From the NCBI GenBank assembly GCA_019192545.1, contig JAHCMI010000030.1, positions 1 to 64,000 on the forward strand: 64,000 nucleotides of DNA, written 5' to 3'. The stretch is from Rivularia sp. MS3. GTDB taxonomy: Bacteria; Cyanobacteriota; Cyanobacteriia; Cyanobacteriales; Nostocaceae. Shown piece after piece: positions 28,940 to 39,816 of the stretch. How positions within the stretch are numbered: the stretch's first letter is position 1; every line of letters begins with the position of its first letter. The position numbers and the translations under genes were made by a program. The notes beneath the pieces were generated by a model. That model saw nothing but the letters and a program-made list of their open reading frames with translations. It was not told the origin of the DNA and searched no databases.

Positions 28940-30127
28940 ATGGGTACAATTTTTAGTCGATTTCAAAGCTGGTTGGATAAAAATCGTAATTCTTTACTGT
29001 CTAGATTTTCAACTGATGAACGAGAAACCCAAGAACCGGAACGCTCTTTAACTGAATTACCATCTTCTCTTGCATCTAAGTTAATCAATGCTGTTGATGA
29101 GCTACCTACGGATAATCCAGATTTAGAAGCGATTCAGTCAACTTTAGATAAAGCTTTTGAAAAATGGCGCAAAAATCCCGAAGTAGCTGATAATTCTTTG
29201 GTGATTTTAAGCTCTCCGGTAACAACTGTATCGCGAATTTTGACTGAAAGCTTGCAAGATTGGGCCTCGGAAAGGGAAATCAAATTACGACCTTTGCAGT
29301 GGATAGGTAGACCTCAAAAAGTCGAAAGTATTGCAATCAGGTTACGACAGCAGCTTGGTAGAGGAACTCTGACAGCGAACTCTAAAGAACCAGAAATTGT
29401 AGTAATACCTAATTTAAGCTGGTGTTTTTTGCGTAGCGTTGATGGTTTGGAAGGAATTGATTATTTACAAGATGTTTTACTGCAAGATGATTCTCGTTTT
29501 TGGGTAATTGGTGCTGGTGAAGTTGGTTGGGAATATCTCAATCATGTATCCCATTTTAAAGCTTATTGCGGTGAATCTTTAGAATTACCCAAGCTTACAG
29601 GAGAACAACTAAATGCATGGTTCGATACGATTGTTTCTCAATTTCAGATTACTTTTGCGAAACCAGCTATAGAGTTTCCGAATACAGAAGAAAACGAAAG
29701 CTATCAAAATAGATATTTCGATAGATTGGCTTCTGTTAGTGAAGGAGTTAATACTGTAGCCGCGCAGATTTTTCTACGTTCGATGCGCTATGAATTTACA
29801 GAAGAAGACGATAAAGAAAATCAGGAAAACAAAGAAAATCAAGGAATTTTGGAAGCACAAAATCCAGACTTACCAACTTTACCGCGATTAAATGCTGACG
29901 AACATTATCTTTTATATTCGGTTTTGCTGCACGGCGATTTAACTTTAGCAGCACTCAGTGAAAGTTTGGGAGACGAACAGTCTTTTGTTAAAGGTAGAGT
30001 ACAAATGCTGCGTCGTAAAGGTTTAATTGAGCAGAAAAATGGCATAATAACTATTAATCCAATTCATTATCCTCGAATCAAAAATGAATTATCTAATAAC
30101 AATTTTATTATTTATGAGTCTGATTAA
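28940..30127 (+). CDS. Unknown protein with C-terminal winged-helix-like region
   Basis: 395 residues. I do not recognise a named family. Residues about 70-230 read like an alpha/beta nucleoside-triphosphatase-like fold (LVILSSPVTTVSRIL, EIVVIPNLSWCFLRS, FWVIGAG) but with no Walker A motif. Residues about 265-300 are very charged (EEDDKENQENKENQG), a probable flexible linker. The last 80 residues (DEHYLLYSVLLHGDLTLAALSE, ...MLRRKGLIEQ) resemble a winged helix-turn-helix. An MscS-type channel follows 130 bp downstream on the same strand, so the two may be linked functionally. It is probably cytoplasmic. It may be a scaffold or regulator; that is only a guess. Confidence 0.6.
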   Translation: MGTIFSRFQSWLDKNRNSLLSRFSTDERETQEPERSLTELPSSLASKLINAVDELPTDNPDLEAIQSTLDKAFEKWRKNPEVADNSLVILSSPVTTVSRILTESLQDWASEREIKLRPLQWIGRPQKVESIAIRLRQQLGRGTLTANSKEPEIVVIPNLSWCFLRSVDGLEGIDYLQDVLLQDDSRFWVIGAGEVGWEYLNHVSHFKAYCGESLELPKLTGEQLNAWFDTIVSQFQITFAKPAIEFPNTEENESYQNRYFDRLASVSEGVNTVAAQIFLRSMRYEFTEEDDKENQENKENQGILEAQNPDLPTLPRLNADEHYLLYSVLLHGDLTLAALSESLGDEQSFVKGRVQMLRRKGLIEQKNGIITINPIHYPRIKNELSNNNFIIYESD

Positions 30128-30257
30128 TTGGTAATTGGTAATGTGGCATTGGGTACTGGATTTATTTAAAAGTAGCAAGTAGTAAGTAGCAAGTAGCAAG
30201 TTATGTTTTTTTTGTGCCTATTACCAGTGAATCATTACCGATTTTTACTAACATGAT

Positions 30258-31127
30258 ATGAACGTTATCTTGTTTAATTTTATTAACCTAATTTTTGCTC
30301 AATCAGCCGATAACGCTGCGAAAGAAACCGCAGAACAAACCAAACAGATTATTACAGAAATTACAACTTGGAAAATTAGTCAAGGGCTGATTGTTGTTGC
30401 TATTTCTTATATCACTATTAAGGTAGTTGACAAATTAGTTATTTGGCTGTCCGAGCAAGCGGCGAAAGAATGGCGACTGCGAATTAAACAGTTTCTGCCT
30501 TTTGCGAGAATGATGGTTTTAACAATCACCATCGTCTTCTTGATGAACTTATTTTTAAACTTATCCCGCGACAATTTAGTTGCAGTTACCGGTACGGTTG
30601 CAGTTGCTTTGGGCTTTGCCTTCAAAGACTACGCAAGTTCTATCATAGCCGGAATCATCGGCTTATTTGAAGCACCTTATCGAGTTGGCGATCGCGTTCA
30701 AATTGAAGATTTTTACGGTGAGGTAAGAAGCTACGGACTCAGAGGAATTCGTTTGCAAACTCCAGAAGACAATATTATTACCATACCTCACAACAAAATC
30801 TGGACAAATGCCGTATCAAATGCCAACATGGGCGAGTTAGAAGCCCAAGTAATTACGGAGTTTTACTTTGCTCATGAAATAGATACAGATTTAATTACCA
30901 AAATACTATATAGAGTAGCATATACGAGTAAATATACTTATTTAAAACTTCCTATTTTAGTAGTTGTGGAAGAAAAAAACTGGGGAACCTTATTCAAACT
31001 AAAAAGTTATCCTCTGGATGCGCGAGACGAGTTTATTTACAAAACCGACTTGACAAAAAGAGCAAAACGAGTGTTTTCTAAGTATAATTTGCCTTACCCT
31101 CGATTAATCAATATGGAAGATGGGTAA
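30258..31127 (+). CDS. MscS-family mechanosensitive channel
   Basis: 289 residues, the size of small MscS channels. Hydrophobic segments lie near 1-17, about 42-62 and 80-100. The pore-lining helix and beta domain follow: VAVTGTVAVALGFAFKDYASSIIAGI, then FEAPYRVGDRVQIEDFYGEV, the hallmark of the MscS fold. It should open on membrane tension and let solutes out under hypo-osmotic shock. No cyclic-nucleotide domain is attached. It lies between an unknown protein and a cation exchanger on the same strand, 180 bp upstream of the latter, which fits a theme of osmotic and ion balance. Confidence 0.9.
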   Translation: MNVILFNFINLIFAQSADNAAKETAEQTKQIITEITTWKISQGLIVVAISYITIKVVDKLVIWLSEQAAKEWRLRIKQFLPFARMMVLTITIVFLMNLFLNLSRDNLVAVTGTVAVALGFAFKDYASSIIAGIIGLFEAPYRVGDRVQIEDFYGEVRSYGLRGIRLQTPEDNIITIPHNKIWTNAVSNANMGELEAQVITEFYFAHEIDTDLITKILYRVAYTSKYTYLKLPILVVVEEKNWGTLFKLKSYPLDARDEFIYKTDLTKRAKRVFSKYNLPYPRLINMEDG

Positions 31128-31307
31128 TGAAGTAATGGGGAAATAGGGAAATAGGGAAGACAAGGAGAGATTAATTGATAATTCCTAACTCCTAATTTCT
31201 AGTTCCTAACTTCTAACTGTTAACTATTACGAATAAATACCTTACAAATTGGGTCGTGAAGTAATAACATATCATCTGATAAACAGCTTAAACGGAGATA
31301 GTCCTAA

Positions 31308-32306
31308 ATGCTTTGGATTCAAGTCATTATATGTATCGCGCTGGTGATAGTAGTGAGTTCAAAACTTTCGCAAAGCGCCGATATGGTGGCTGAGAAGAGT
31401 GGTTTGGGACGTAATTGGGTAGGTGCTATTTTACTGGCAGGAAGTACTTCTTTACCGGAATTGGCTACTGGTATAAGTGCTGTGAATTTGGATGCACCAG
31501 ATTTAGCCGCAGGAGGTATTTTCGGCAGTTGTTTATTTAATTTAATGATTCTGGCAATATTAGATATTTATACTGGGGGTGGTCCCCTTTTTCAGCAAGC
31601 CCAGGTAAGCCACGGTTTGGCGGCTGGTTTAGGTTCTCTGCTATTAGGCGTTGCTGCTAGTGGAATATTTTTAGCTCAGAGGAATATACACCCGATGATT
31701 GGTTGGATTGGTATTCCAAGTTTTGTACTAATACTGTTTTATTTAATTAGCGCTCGTTTGATTGCTAAGTTTGAAAGGAGGCGACGTAGCGAAGTATTAG
31801 AGCAAGAAAGTGAAGCTTATGAATACGAACATGTCAAACCGCGAAAAGCGTATTTAATGTTTGCTTTATCTTCATTAGCAATAGTCATACTAGGTGTTTG
31901 GTTAGCTTGGTTGGGAGACAAAGTTGTTCAACAAACCGGGTTAGGAGAAAGCTTTGTTGGCTCGCTGTTACTCGCTATTACTACATCGCTTCCTGAAGTT
32001 GCTGCTGGCATCGCTGCTGTACGATTAGATGCTGTTGATTTAGCTATTTCCAATGTTTTTGGTTCAAATATTTTCAATATGGCAATTTTGGGAGTTTATG
32101 ACGTTGCTTATACCAAAGGTGATTTGTGGACAAAAATTGGTAACGTACATATTTTTACTGCGGTAATCGCAATGATGATGACTTCGGTAGCGATTGTAGG
32201 TTTAATTTACCGTGCAACACGTCCATCGAGGTTATATCTTACTTATGATGTTTTAGGGTTAATTGTTTTATATATTGGCGGTATGTATATTATCTATCTG
32301 GGGTAG
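31308..32306 (+). CDS. Na+/Ca2+ (cation/H+) exchanger, CaCA superfamily
   Basis: 332 residues with about ten membrane segments in two inverted halves. The two alpha repeats are clear: AGSTSLPELATGI with GSCLFNLMIL in the first half and AITTSLPEVAAGI with GSNIFNMAIL in the second. The acidic residues in both SLPE motifs are the expected ion ligands. A charged cytoplasmic loop (RRRRSEVLEQESEAYEYE) separates the halves. The protein would export Ca2+ or another cation in exchange for Na+ or H+ at the cytoplasmic or thylakoid membrane; the ion preference cannot be read. It lies downstream of an MscS channel. Confidence 0.9.
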   Translation: MLWIQVIICIALVIVVSSKLSQSADMVAEKSGLGRNWVGAILLAGSTSLPELATGISAVNLDAPDLAAGGIFGSCLFNLMILAILDIYTGGGPLFQQAQVSHGLAAGLGSLLLGVAASGIFLAQRNIHPMIGWIGIPSFVLILFYLISARLIAKFERRRRSEVLEQESEAYEYEHVKPRKAYLMFALSSLAIVILGVWLAWLGDKVVQQTGLGESFVGSLLLAITTSLPEVAAGIAAVRLDAVDLAISNVFGSNIFNMAILGVYDVAYTKGDLWTKIGNVHIFTAVIAMMMTSVAIVGLIYRATRPSRLYLTYDVLGLIVLYIGGMYIIYLG

Positions 32307-32444
32307 TATTTGTAGGATGCGAGCGCCCGAGGAGGGCAAGGTTAAAGGTTAAAGGTTAAAAGTCAAAGGTATTAAACCTTCCGACGCAACGAATGAAACT
32401 AACACGTTTGATTAAATTAGCACTTACGCAAACGGCATATTTTA

Positions 32445-32512
32445 TTGTAGGGTGCTGTGACACTTCGATTCACTTTGCACGTAGTAATAATGTTTTTAGT
32501 GTCACGCACCAA
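32445..32512. repeat. GGTGCGTGAC palindromic repeat (inverted copy)
   Basis: Reads TTGTAGGGTGCTGTGACACT at the left and AGTGTCACGCACCAA at the right, the reverse orientation of 21653-21719. A TTGCGGCCATTCCT tail follows at about 32529-32542. Confidence 0.85.
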
Positions 32513-32661
32513 CCGGGTATTGTGACAATTGCGGCCATTCCTGTAAATTTCAAATCCTTATTGGGCAAGGGTTTAAAAATGTATTAATTAGAAGGGATAT
32601 GTAAAAATCATCTTTTCATAACAAGTAAATAAATATTGCCCTCACTTGCTGTAAAAGGCTA

Positions 32662-32699
32662 TTGTAGGGTGCGTTATGGCTTCAGCCTAACGCACCAAA
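32662..32699. repeat. GGTGCGTTA hairpin repeat
   Basis: Perfect nine-pair stem GGTGCGTTA with TAACGCACC, enclosing a smaller GGC-TTCA-GCC hairpin, preceded by TTGTAG. It shares its outer ends with the GGTGCGTGAC family but is shorter, so it may be a sister repeat. Confidence 0.7.
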
Positions 32700-32884
32700 A
32701 CCAATTTACAGTGGTGCGTTGTGATATGTCCTAACCTTACGGTGAACGGACACTCAACAAATAATTACTCCCTTCCCGGCAGAAGATTACCGTTTGGGGT
32801 TGAGTGAGTGAGTGAGAGAGGGAGGGAGTGAGGGAGAAATTTTCATAGGAAATCTTAGAGCGGAATGGGAGTAATAATTAATAA

Positions 32885-33829
32885 TTAATAATTAATAATT
32901 CTCAATTTTTCATCGCTAATTGCTAACTGTTGTTGTACATTTTTAACTAATTGATATGGAGATGATTCTTCAATGGGAATCATGGTGGCTGTGCCGAAAC
33001 TAATTTTTAAATATTCGTTTTGTATATCTAATGATTCGATAGAATTTTGAATTATTTTTACTACTTCTTCTGCTTCTTTTGCTTCAGTATTCGCTAAAAT
33101 CATCACGAATGTTTCATCGCCGTAGCGAGCAATAAAGTCAGTTGAGCGCTGTTTGCATTTACGCATGGTATCGGCAATGTGGCATAAGTATTTATCTTTA
33201 CCTTGAGTATCTATTTGGGCAAAATCAGTTTTACACATGATTAAGGATAAAGGTAGTTGATACTTTTGCAACCGTTTCCATTCGCGCTGTAAATACTCGT
33301 TAAAATAAGAACGACTGGCTACTTGAGTCAATGAATCGGTAGAAGCAAGATTTTGTAATTCTCGATTTGCTGTTTCTAAACTTACTGTTAATCGGCATTC
33401 TCTTTCAATTTGACGACGAGTTTCTAATATTGCCCATCGAGATGTTAATAAGCGATTTACCCTTTGGGCGAGTAGCCCCCAATCAATGGGTTTTGTAATG
33501 TAATCGCTTGCTCCCACCTGGAAAGCTCGTTCTATGGATTCTTGGTCATCGAGAACTGTTATCATCAAAATTGGCGGACAGTTATCACCCATAAGTGTTT
33601 GTAATTTGCTACAGCAGGCAAATCCATCCATTCCGGGCATTCTGGCATCTAGTAAAATCATGTCCGGTGTAATTTTCTGACAAATGTCCAAACAATGTTG
33701 TCCGTTACAGGCTTCTATTATTTGATAACCCTGCTTTTCCATTGCTTTATGTAGCACTAATCGTAAAGTCTTTTGGTCATCGACTACAAGAATTTGCGGT
33801 GGATTTTGCTGAAAATCGGGATTAATCAT
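32885..33829 (-). CDS. Response regulator with degenerate GGDEF domain
   Basis: 314 residues. Residues 10-130 form a receiver with the phospho-acceptor Asp at about 61 ([11 protein letters not shown]) and the conserved Lys in YITKP. Residues about 160-310 are a GGDEF (diguanylate cyclase) fold, starting [15 protein letters not shown]. The active-site loop reads RYGDETF where RYGGDEF is expected, so the residues that hold Mg2+ and GTP are altered and cyclase activity is doubtful. It may serve as a signalling output or binding module instead. The start codon overlaps the stop of the hybrid kinase by four bases (ATGA), so the two are translationally coupled and the kinase is the probable partner. 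Confidence 0.88.
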   Translation of the reverse strand: MINPDFQQNPPQILVVDDQKTLRLVLHKAMEKQGYQIIEACNGQHCLDICQKITPDMILLDARMPGMDGFACCSKLQTLMGDNCPPILMITVLDDQESIERAFQVGASDYITKPIDWGLLAQRVNRLLTSRWAILETRRQIERECRLTVSLETANRELQNLASTDSLTQVASRSYFNEYLQREWKRLQKYQLPLSLIMCKTDFAQIDTQGKDKYLCHIADTMRKCKQRSTDFIARYGDETFVMILANTEAKEAEEVVKIIQNSIESLDIQNEYLKISFGTATMIPIEESSPYQLVKNVQQQLAISDEKLRIINY

Positions 33830-36800
33830 GATGCTCTCCTGTGAGGATAATGTTGTTTCAAAGCTGTTTCTACCCGCTGGTACTCTAAATCGAGTTTTTT
33901 AACTAAATTAAAAGCGTTGGATGTCGTTCCAGAACGACCTATAGCTTCTAATTCAGTACATACCCGAGCAAGTAAAACTGCACCAATTGTGACGCTTAAA
34001 GACTTTAATGCGTGAGCGGAATTACGCAGAGCTTCTGCATCTTCTCGTTCGAGGGAAATGGAAATTTCTTGTAGTTTTGGAGGTGCGTCTTCAAAGTAGC
34101 TATCGATTAATTCCGCGACAATTTCATCAGCATCATCACCAGCCATATCTTTTAAGTCTTGCAATATTTGAGTATCAATAACTGAGTCAAGGTTCAATTG
34201 TGATTTCTCCCGATTAAAAACAGCAGTAGAATCAGAATCTGGATTTAAAGAATGCTGTAGGCTTTTGTAATTGTGAAAAGTTTGTACTAAAGCATCAATA
34301 CGAACGGGTTTACTTACATAATCATTCATTCCGGCATTCAAACATTCTTCCCTATCCCCTTGCATTGCATTAGCAGTCATGGCAATAATCCAAGGGCGAG
34401 ACGGAGGCAACCATTCTTTACAAATACAGCGAGTTGCCTGCAATCCATCCATTTCCGGCATCTGTACGTCCATGAAAACAATATCGTATTCTTGGCGACG
34501 CAGACTGGTAAGGGCTTCTAAACCATTGGCGGCAACATCGGCGCTATAGCCCAATTTTTGTAGCATATGCAAAGCCACTTTTTGATTTAGAGGCATGTCT
34601 TCCACTAAAAGAATGCGTAACGGTAGTTGTTCGCTTAATTGCGTATCTTTTTTAGATATGGAAGATAAATTAGATATTTGTTTTCCGCATAAAATGCGAA
34701 CGCATGTATCGTATAGCTGCGACTGTTTTATTGGTTTGTTGAGTAAAGCTACAAATTCCGATTTTGCTGCAAGCTGCTGTTGGGTTAGCCTGTCAACAGA
34801 GCTTAGCATTACTATCGGCAACTGTTCGCAACCAGATACGCGATGAATCTGTGCGGCTAAATTCAAACCGTCCACTTGCGGTATTTGCATATCTATAATC
34901 GCCATATCGAACTGCTCTGAGGAATTAATCACTTCCAAAGCTTGCGAAGCTGTTGAAGCCGCGAAAACAATTATTCCCCATTTCCGCATTTGTAAAGTTA
35001 GAATATTGCGATTGGTGGCATTGCTATCTACTACTAAAAGCCGTTTTCCAGATAAATGTGGTTGAATATTTTCCAGATTGCTAATTCCGCAATTTGGTAC
35101 CGATTGTGCTGCAATTGTGAAATGAAAGGTAGAACCGACTCCTACGGTACTTTCTACCCACATCGTACCATCCATGATTTCGCTTAAGCGTTTGCTGATG
35201 GCTAACCCCAATCCAGTACCCCCGTATTGACGAGTCATTGAAGCATCAACCTGGCTAAAAGGTTGAAATAATCTTTGTATTTTCTCTTGAGGAATACCAA
35301 TTCCTGTATCGCTAACAGAAAATTTTATTTGATAATTAGGCGTTGAGCTACTGCTTAATTGTTTGGCGCTAACAGAAACGCATACCTCGCCAGCGTGAGT
35401 AAACTTAACTGCATTGCTCAGTAAATTAACTATGATTTGCCTGACTCTGGTTACATCTCCAATAATTAAAGTTGGAGTTTGAGCATCAATCATATAGGCT
35501 AAATTTAAATTTTTCGCGGCAGCTTGAGAAGTTAATAAATCTAATGACTCTTCTATACAGTTACGCAAATTAAACGGAAGTTTTTCTAAATCCAATCTTC
35601 CCGATTCAATTTTAGAAAAGTCCAAAATATCGTTAATAATAGCTAGCAATGCATCACCACTGCTACGGATAGTTTCCACAAAATCTAGTTGTCGGGGAGT
35701 CAAATCCATATCGAGCAGCAACCCGCTCATACCAATTACTGCATTCATAGGAGTGCGAATTTCATGACTCATCATTGCTAAAAATTCACTTTTAGCCCGG
35801 TTGGCAGCTTCTGCACCTTGTTTTGCTTGTTCGAGTTGGCTATTTTTGATTGTAAGTTCTTGTTTTTGCTGAGTTTCTTGCTGCAAAAGTCGAGCTTGGG
35901 CTACAGCAATTCCTACTTGTGCGGCTACAGATTCTAAGAATTCTATTTCATCCCTAGTCCATTGACGATAACGATCGCACTGATGCAACCAAATACTGCC
36001 ATTTGCTTCCCCCTGATAAGAAGTGCGAATTGACAGCATCGACTTGATTTTCATTCTTTCACAAATGTCTAATTCTGATTGCAGCAAGGGTTCTGCAAAA
36101 ACATTCGGAGTTGCGATCGCGCTATCTTGAGATAACATTTTTTCAGCATGAGGATTGCCAGCAATGGGTATTTGATAATGTCGCATTGATGGTAAACCAG
36201 GTTCTAAATATTCCACTACAGTAGGAAGTTTTATGGCTGAACCGGTTATATACTGATGAATTAAGCAGCGATCTACTTTAAAAGCATTGGCAATTTGAAT
36301 TGCTGTTGTGTCAAAAATTTGTTTTATATCTAAACTACGGCGAATTTCATGGGTAATTTGTTTAAGCAGTAAAGCACGATTAAATTGCTGTTTTAAAGCT
36401 TGTTCGGCTTGTTCGCGCTCAATCTGACTGCCAACCCATTGAGCCATTAATTTTAATAATTCTCTATAGGTATTTTGAAATTTTTGCTGTCGTGGTTTAA
36501 GACTAGAAAATGAAAGAGTACTATGAACTTTTCCGGCAACTAATACCCGCGCTCCCATATAAGATTCCATGCCAAATTTTAGATAGCCGGGATGATTGCA
36601 CCAAGGTGATTTCTGACTATGGGCAATTATCAAAGGTTCGTCATTTTCTAGTACTTCACCAGACAACGTTTTCTGCAACTCTACGCTGTATCCAGGATAT
36701 ATCAAATTGTTGGGAGCCTGTGCCACAATAACGTGATAGCGATTGTCTTCAATGCGTGCCAAGATGCCAAACTCCACACCAAATGTTTGACATCCCATTG

Positions 36801-37686
36801 CTAATAAATATTGAATGCGTTGCTCGAAATCAAAATTACGTGCAACCGCTACTTCGTAAAGAGTTCGTAAGAATGCTTCGCTTTCTCTAAGTTCTACTTC
36901 AATTCGTCTATGTTCTATCTGAGTTTGAATATCTCTAATTGCCACAATTAAATAATTAGCAACTTCGGTAACTGTATTAATTTCATATTCGCTCCACTGT
37001 CGCGGTTGTGAAGAATATAAACCAATTACACCAATTAATCCACTCGAATCTCGTAAGGGTATTTCTAAAATAGCTTGGTTTTTTACTTTTAAAATATCAG
37101 ATGCTAAAGATATCAAGCATTGATTTTTCGCTACATCTTCAACTATAAATTTCTGACCATTTACTAAAGTAAAAAAATAATCGGGAGCCGCAGTCAAGTC
37201 AACGGTAAAGCCTTCTAAAAGTTTAGAACTATCTGTTTCAACAGCATGAGTAACCGTTAATATCCCGTTATTATCTATATCTGAAAAACAAACTTTTAGC
37301 TCGGGAAAATGTTTATTAAGTTGCTCAACTGTATTTTTAATTATCTGCTCTACAGAAGTTCCTAAAGGTACACCAGTCAAAATAGTGTTGAGCAGTTTTA
37401 AACGATTTTGACTTAAAACCAGCACTTCCTCAGCTTCTTCACGCCCAATTATCTCTTTCTCTAATTCCTGCTTCGCTTCTAATAATTTTTTGTTAAAAAA
37501 GAAAATTGTGATTGCGATCGCGATTGTTGCTAGCAGCAAAACAATGAGCAACTTAGAATCAAAATAGCTTACAAATCTTAACGAAATGCAAAGTTGCTGT
37601 AGTCTCAACCAGTAATCTTGAATTAACAAAACATCAGCACGATCGAAGAATAAGTACACCGTTACGTAGTAGATGCGATATAACAT
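33826..37686 (-). CDS. Hybrid sensor histidine kinase (TM, GAF repeats, HisKA, HATPase, two receivers, HPt)
   Basis: 1286 residues. One membrane segment near 46-64 is followed by GAF-like sensor domains (about 100-255, 275-425, 440-600). The HisKA box has its His in [12 protein letters not shown] near 639; the ATPase follows with DTGIGIP and [10 protein letters not shown] near 820. Receiver 1 (about 875-995) has its Asp in [11 protein letters not shown]. Receiver 2 (about 1020-1140) has its Asp in [11 protein letters not shown] near 1073. The HPt domain near 1175-1275 has HALKSLS. All phosphotransfer residues are present, so a full His-Asp-His relay is possible, ending on the coupled receiver/GGDEF protein downstream. 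No bilin-binding Cys was recognised in the GAFs. The input signal is unknown. Confidence 0.92.
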   Translation of the reverse strand: MLYRIYYVTVYLFFDRADVLLIQDYWLRLQQLCISLRFVSYFDSKLLIVLLLATIAIAITIFFFNKKLLEAKQELEKEIIGREEAEEVLVLSQNRLKLLNTILTGVPLGTSVEQIIKNTVEQLNKHFPELKVCFSDIDNNGILTVTHAVETDSSKLLEGFTVDLTAAPDYFFTLVNGQKFIVEDVAKNQCLISLASDILKVKNQAILEIPLRDSSGLIGVIGLYSSQPRQWSEYEINTVTEVANYLIVAIRDIQTQIEHRRIEVELRESEAFLRTLYEVAVARNFDFEQRIQYLLAMGCQTFGVEFGILARIEDNRYHVIVAQAPNNLIYPGYSVELQKTLSGEVLENDEPLIIAHSQKSPWCNHPGYLKFGMESYMGARVLVAGKVHSTLSFSSLKPRQQKFQNTYRELLKLMAQWVGSQIEREQAEQALKQQFNRALLLKQITHEIRRSLDIKQIFDTTAIQIANAFKVDRCLIHQYITGSAIKLPTVVEYLEPGLPSMRHYQIPIAGNPHAEKMLSQDSAIATPNVFAEPLLQSELDICERMKIKSMLSIRTSYQGEANGSIWLHQCDRYRQWTRDEIEFLESVAAQVGIAVAQARLLQQETQQKQELTIKNSQLEQAKQGAEAANRAKSEFLAMMSHEIRTPMNAVIGMSGLLLDMDLTPRQLDFVETIRSSGDALLAIINDILDFSKIESGRLDLEKLPFNLRNCIEESLDLLTSQAAAKNLNLAYMIDAQTPTLIIGDVTRVRQIIVNLLSNAVKFTHAGEVCVSVSAKQLSSSSTPNYQIKFSVSDTGIGIPQEKIQRLFQPFSQVDASMTRQYGGTGLGLAISKRLSEIMDGTMWVESTVGVGSTFHFTIAAQSVPNCGISNLENIQPHLSGKRLLVVDSNATNRNILTLQMRKWGIIVFAASTASQALEVINSSEQFDMAIIDMQIPQVDGLNLAAQIHRVSGCEQLPIVMLSSVDRLTQQQLAAKSEFVALLNKPIKQSQLYDTCVRILCGKQISNLSSISKKDTQLSEQLPLRILLVEDMPLNQKVALHMLQKLGYSADVAANGLEALTSLRRQEYDIVFMDVQMPEMDGLQATRCICKEWLPPSRPWIIAMTANAMQGDREECLNAGMNDYVSKPVRIDALVQTFHNYKSLQHSLNPDSDSTAVFNREKSQLNLDSVIDTQILQDLKDMAGDDADEIVAELIDSYFEDAPPKLQEISISLEREDAEALRNSAHALKSLSVTIGAVLLARVCTELEAIGRSGTTSNAFNLVKKLDLEYQRVETALKQHYPHRRAS

Positions 37687-38110
37687 ACTACATATAGCCT
37701 ATACTGTTACTGAATGAGTTCGGGATTTATACTGACAACTAGCTTCAGTTCATATTGTTAATTTTTATTTCCCGTATAAAAACTGAAAATCAACTTTTAT
37801 TGATGTTAGGCTTATAACAGCGTCTATTATACGCTTTACTTATAGGACTTACCCAATTGTCATAATATCTGGTTGGTGCGTGACACTGAATACCTGAAAA
37901 CTACGTTCAAAGTTAATCAAAGTGTCACAGCACCCTACGAGGAAATGTGCCGGTTGCGGCCATTCCTAACTTAAAAAACCTTTCCCTCTATCTTGATAAG
38001 GAGAGTAGTGCCCGGAGAGCGGAGTGAGGATAATTACGAATTACGAATTATACTCACTAAACGGTATGGACTATCCCAAACAATGCTTGTATCGTAGCGA
38101 ATGTGTAAAT
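37687..38110. other. Intergenic region between divergent-end genes
   Basis: Contains the promoter side of the hybrid kinase gene at its left end, one palindromic repeat (37873-37938) and a TTGCGGCCATTCCT tail at about 37955. Otherwise AT-rich with no gene. Confidence 0.6.
37873..37938. repeat. GGTGCGTGAC palindromic repeat, GACACT/AGTGTC subtype
   Basis: Same arms as 21653-21719 with a different central loop. Followed by the GCGGCCATTCCT tail seen with several other copies. Confidence 0.85.
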
Positions 38111-39466
38111 TTACAAAGCAATCCCGTTGTAGTTGAAAGCATTATCCCAAACATAATCGATAACTTTCTTCGCATCATCAAGGGGAAGAACATTGCAAAA
38201 CCCTTCCTTGTCATATTTTAGTAAAGGAATTTCTGGTACATTCTCCTCAGACAAACCATTTGTAATGACTTTACCAAAGATATTTGCTAAATTATCTAAA
38301 GGACCATGAATATCAAAATTAATTGTAGCGCCGAGTTTTTTCTGCATCCAAGCTTCAATTTGAGCATCTAATTGTTCTGGCGTTAACTTATTTTCACTAG
38401 TCAGTAGATGGTAATAAACAAGAATAATTTCTTTACATTCTTCTTCTTCTGCTAAATCTATAAATGTCTGAAATACGCTATCATTATTACCTAAATTTTT
38501 AAAGAACAAAGTTTCCGTCACATCTTTTTGAAATTTTATTCTCTTACTTTTATAATTACTGTACTGTTTAAAAGCGAATCCACCTAAAGCCATGCCTAAC
38601 GATAGAGTAGCCACTAGAACCGGCATGATATTCCTAGCTTGAGACTGTTCCACTTCTAATTCTTCTACCAAAGGTTCTGCATTTATTGCTAACAAAATTG
38701 CAGCAATCAGCAACAATAGATTTGGTAATGCTCTTAAAATCAAAGGTATTGCTGCACCGATAGCTGGAACCCCAAACAATAATCTATCTTTCCAATTCAT
38801 GCTGGTTGTAACGTTAGGAAAGAGCAAATCAATATCTAATTTTGGAATATTTTTATAAAAATAGAGATACATCTTGCCAGGAATAAATTTAAGCTCTTGC
38901 TTTTTTTGTTTTTTGTTTTTATTTGCTCCAAAGTGAGCCGCTTCTTTAAACTTAATTAGTAAAACAATTCTTTCAAAAATATCAATTCTCTTTTCCTTCT
39001 TCCAGAAAAAAAACTTTTTCTGCGTAACCGTTTTATAAGAATCTCCTCGGTAATAGCAGACAACTCTATCAAAATCATCAAAATCGACTTCCGTCTTTAA
39101 ATCGATTAAAGATGTTTGCCCTAAAGCTTGTTTTATCGCATATTCCGGCAATTTAATATAATTAGCTCTTTCTAAAATATGCTTGAATCCATCAACTACA
39201 GTGGATTCCATTTCATCGTATTCCTGGAAACTTGGTGAAACTAAAGCTTCAACATCCGCATTAGGATTAAAAGGTACGTAATTATCTTTTATAGTCTCCA
39301 GCGTTTTGTGGAAGCGAAAATGGTAATATGACGATAAAATTTCGCAAAAATCTTGAAACTTTTTAGCCTCAGTAGCATTTAACCGCCCATCATCTAAACA
39401 TAGCTTAATAATATCGCTACGACGGTAAGGAATAAATGCTTCTCTATTTATGGATTCTTCTGCCAT
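38111..39466 (-). CDS. DUF3754 (TMEM143-like) membrane protein
   Basis: 451 residues. The N-terminal half is soluble and includes the stretch IKLPEYAIKQALGQTSLIDLKTEV that I associate with the DUF3754/TMEM143 family. A lysine-rich patch (KKFFFWKKEKR) precedes IERIVLLIKF-like sequence, then MYLYFYKNIPKLDIDLLFPN. Two or three hydrophobic segments follow: about 238-265 (VPAIGAAIPLILRALPNLLLLIAAILL) and near 285-300. The C-terminal 120 residues are acidic and probably cytoplasmic. The family has no established biochemical role in bacteria. It stands alone between a signalling operon and the tRNA array. The family call is moderately sure; function unknown. Confidence 0.7.
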   Translation of the reverse strand: MAEESINREAFIPYRRSDIIKLCLDDGRLNATEAKKFQDFCEILSSYYHFRFHKTLETIKDNYVPFNPNADVEALVSPSFQEYDEMESTVVDGFKHILERANYIKLPEYAIKQALGQTSLIDLKTEVDFDDFDRVVCYYRGDSYKTVTQKKFFFWKKEKRIDIFERIVLLIKFKEAAHFGANKNKKQKKQELKFIPGKMYLYFYKNIPKLDIDLLFPNVTTSMNWKDRLLFGVPAIGAAIPLILRALPNLLLLIAAILLAINAEPLVEELEVEQSQARNIMPVLVATLSLGMALGGFAFKQYSNYKSKRIKFQKDVTETLFFKNLGNNDSVFQTFIDLAEEEECKEIILVYYHLLTSENKLTPEQLDAQIEAWMQKKLGATINFDIHGPLDNLANIFGKVITNGLSEENVPEIPLLKYDKEGFCNVLPLDDAKKVIDYVWDNAFNYNGIAL

Positions 39467-39616
39467 GAACTGAAGTGAATTTTTATCTTATTTAAATGAG
39501 TTTACTTTATTCAAAGTAATATTTAAACAGCATCGTCTAACTTTGACATAAATTACCAGTATCTTAAGTTAGAAATAATTTGTTCTTAGTGGTAAAACTC
39601 TAAAAACGGGAACTGA

Positions 39617-39688
39617 TGGATTGTACGGGACTCGAACCCGCGACCTTCCCCTTAAAGGAGGATGCTCTACCTACTGAGCTAACAATCC
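39617..39688 (-). tRNA. tRNA-Lys-like gene with 6-base anticodon loop
   Basis: Perfect acceptor stem GGATTGT/ACAATCC, D-stem GCTC/GAGC and T-stem GCGGG/CCCGT around TTCGAGT. The anticodon arm folds best as TCCTC with GGGGA closing a loop of only six bases, CTTTAA. The intact Lys gene next door has CTTTTAA there, so this looks like tRNA-Lys(UUU) with one T missing from the anticodon. Forced into a seven-base loop it would read UUA with two poor stem pairs. CCA is not encoded. It may be a dead copy or a tRNA with altered decoding. Confidence 0.6.
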
Positions 39689-39698
39689 TTAAATAATA

Positions 39699-39771
39699 TG
39701 GGTCGTCAGAGACTCGAACTCTGAACTTTCCGGTTAAAAGCCGGATGCTCTGCCAATTGAGCTAACGACCC
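39699..39771 (-). tRNA. tRNA-Lys(UUU)
   Basis: All stems pair: acceptor GGGTCGT/ACGACCC, D-stem GCTC/GAGC, anticodon stem TCCGG/CCGGA with loop CTTTTAA, T-stem CAGAG/CTCTG. CCA is not encoded. It looks functional and is the best-preserved member of the array along with the Arg and Gln genes. Confidence 0.92.
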
Positions 39772-39816
39772 ATGAATCCGAATGACAAAATTTGAAATCT
39801 TAATACATCCGGATAA

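Larger units (their letters stand above)
32307..32884. other. Repeat-rich intergenic region
   Basis: No gene. It carries AGGTTAA-type heptamers (32339-32370), two palindromic repeats (listed separately), a GAGTGAGT/GAGGGAGT purine tract (about 32801-32835) and an AATTAATAATT tract reaching the stop of the next gene (32873-32901). Confidence 0.75.
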
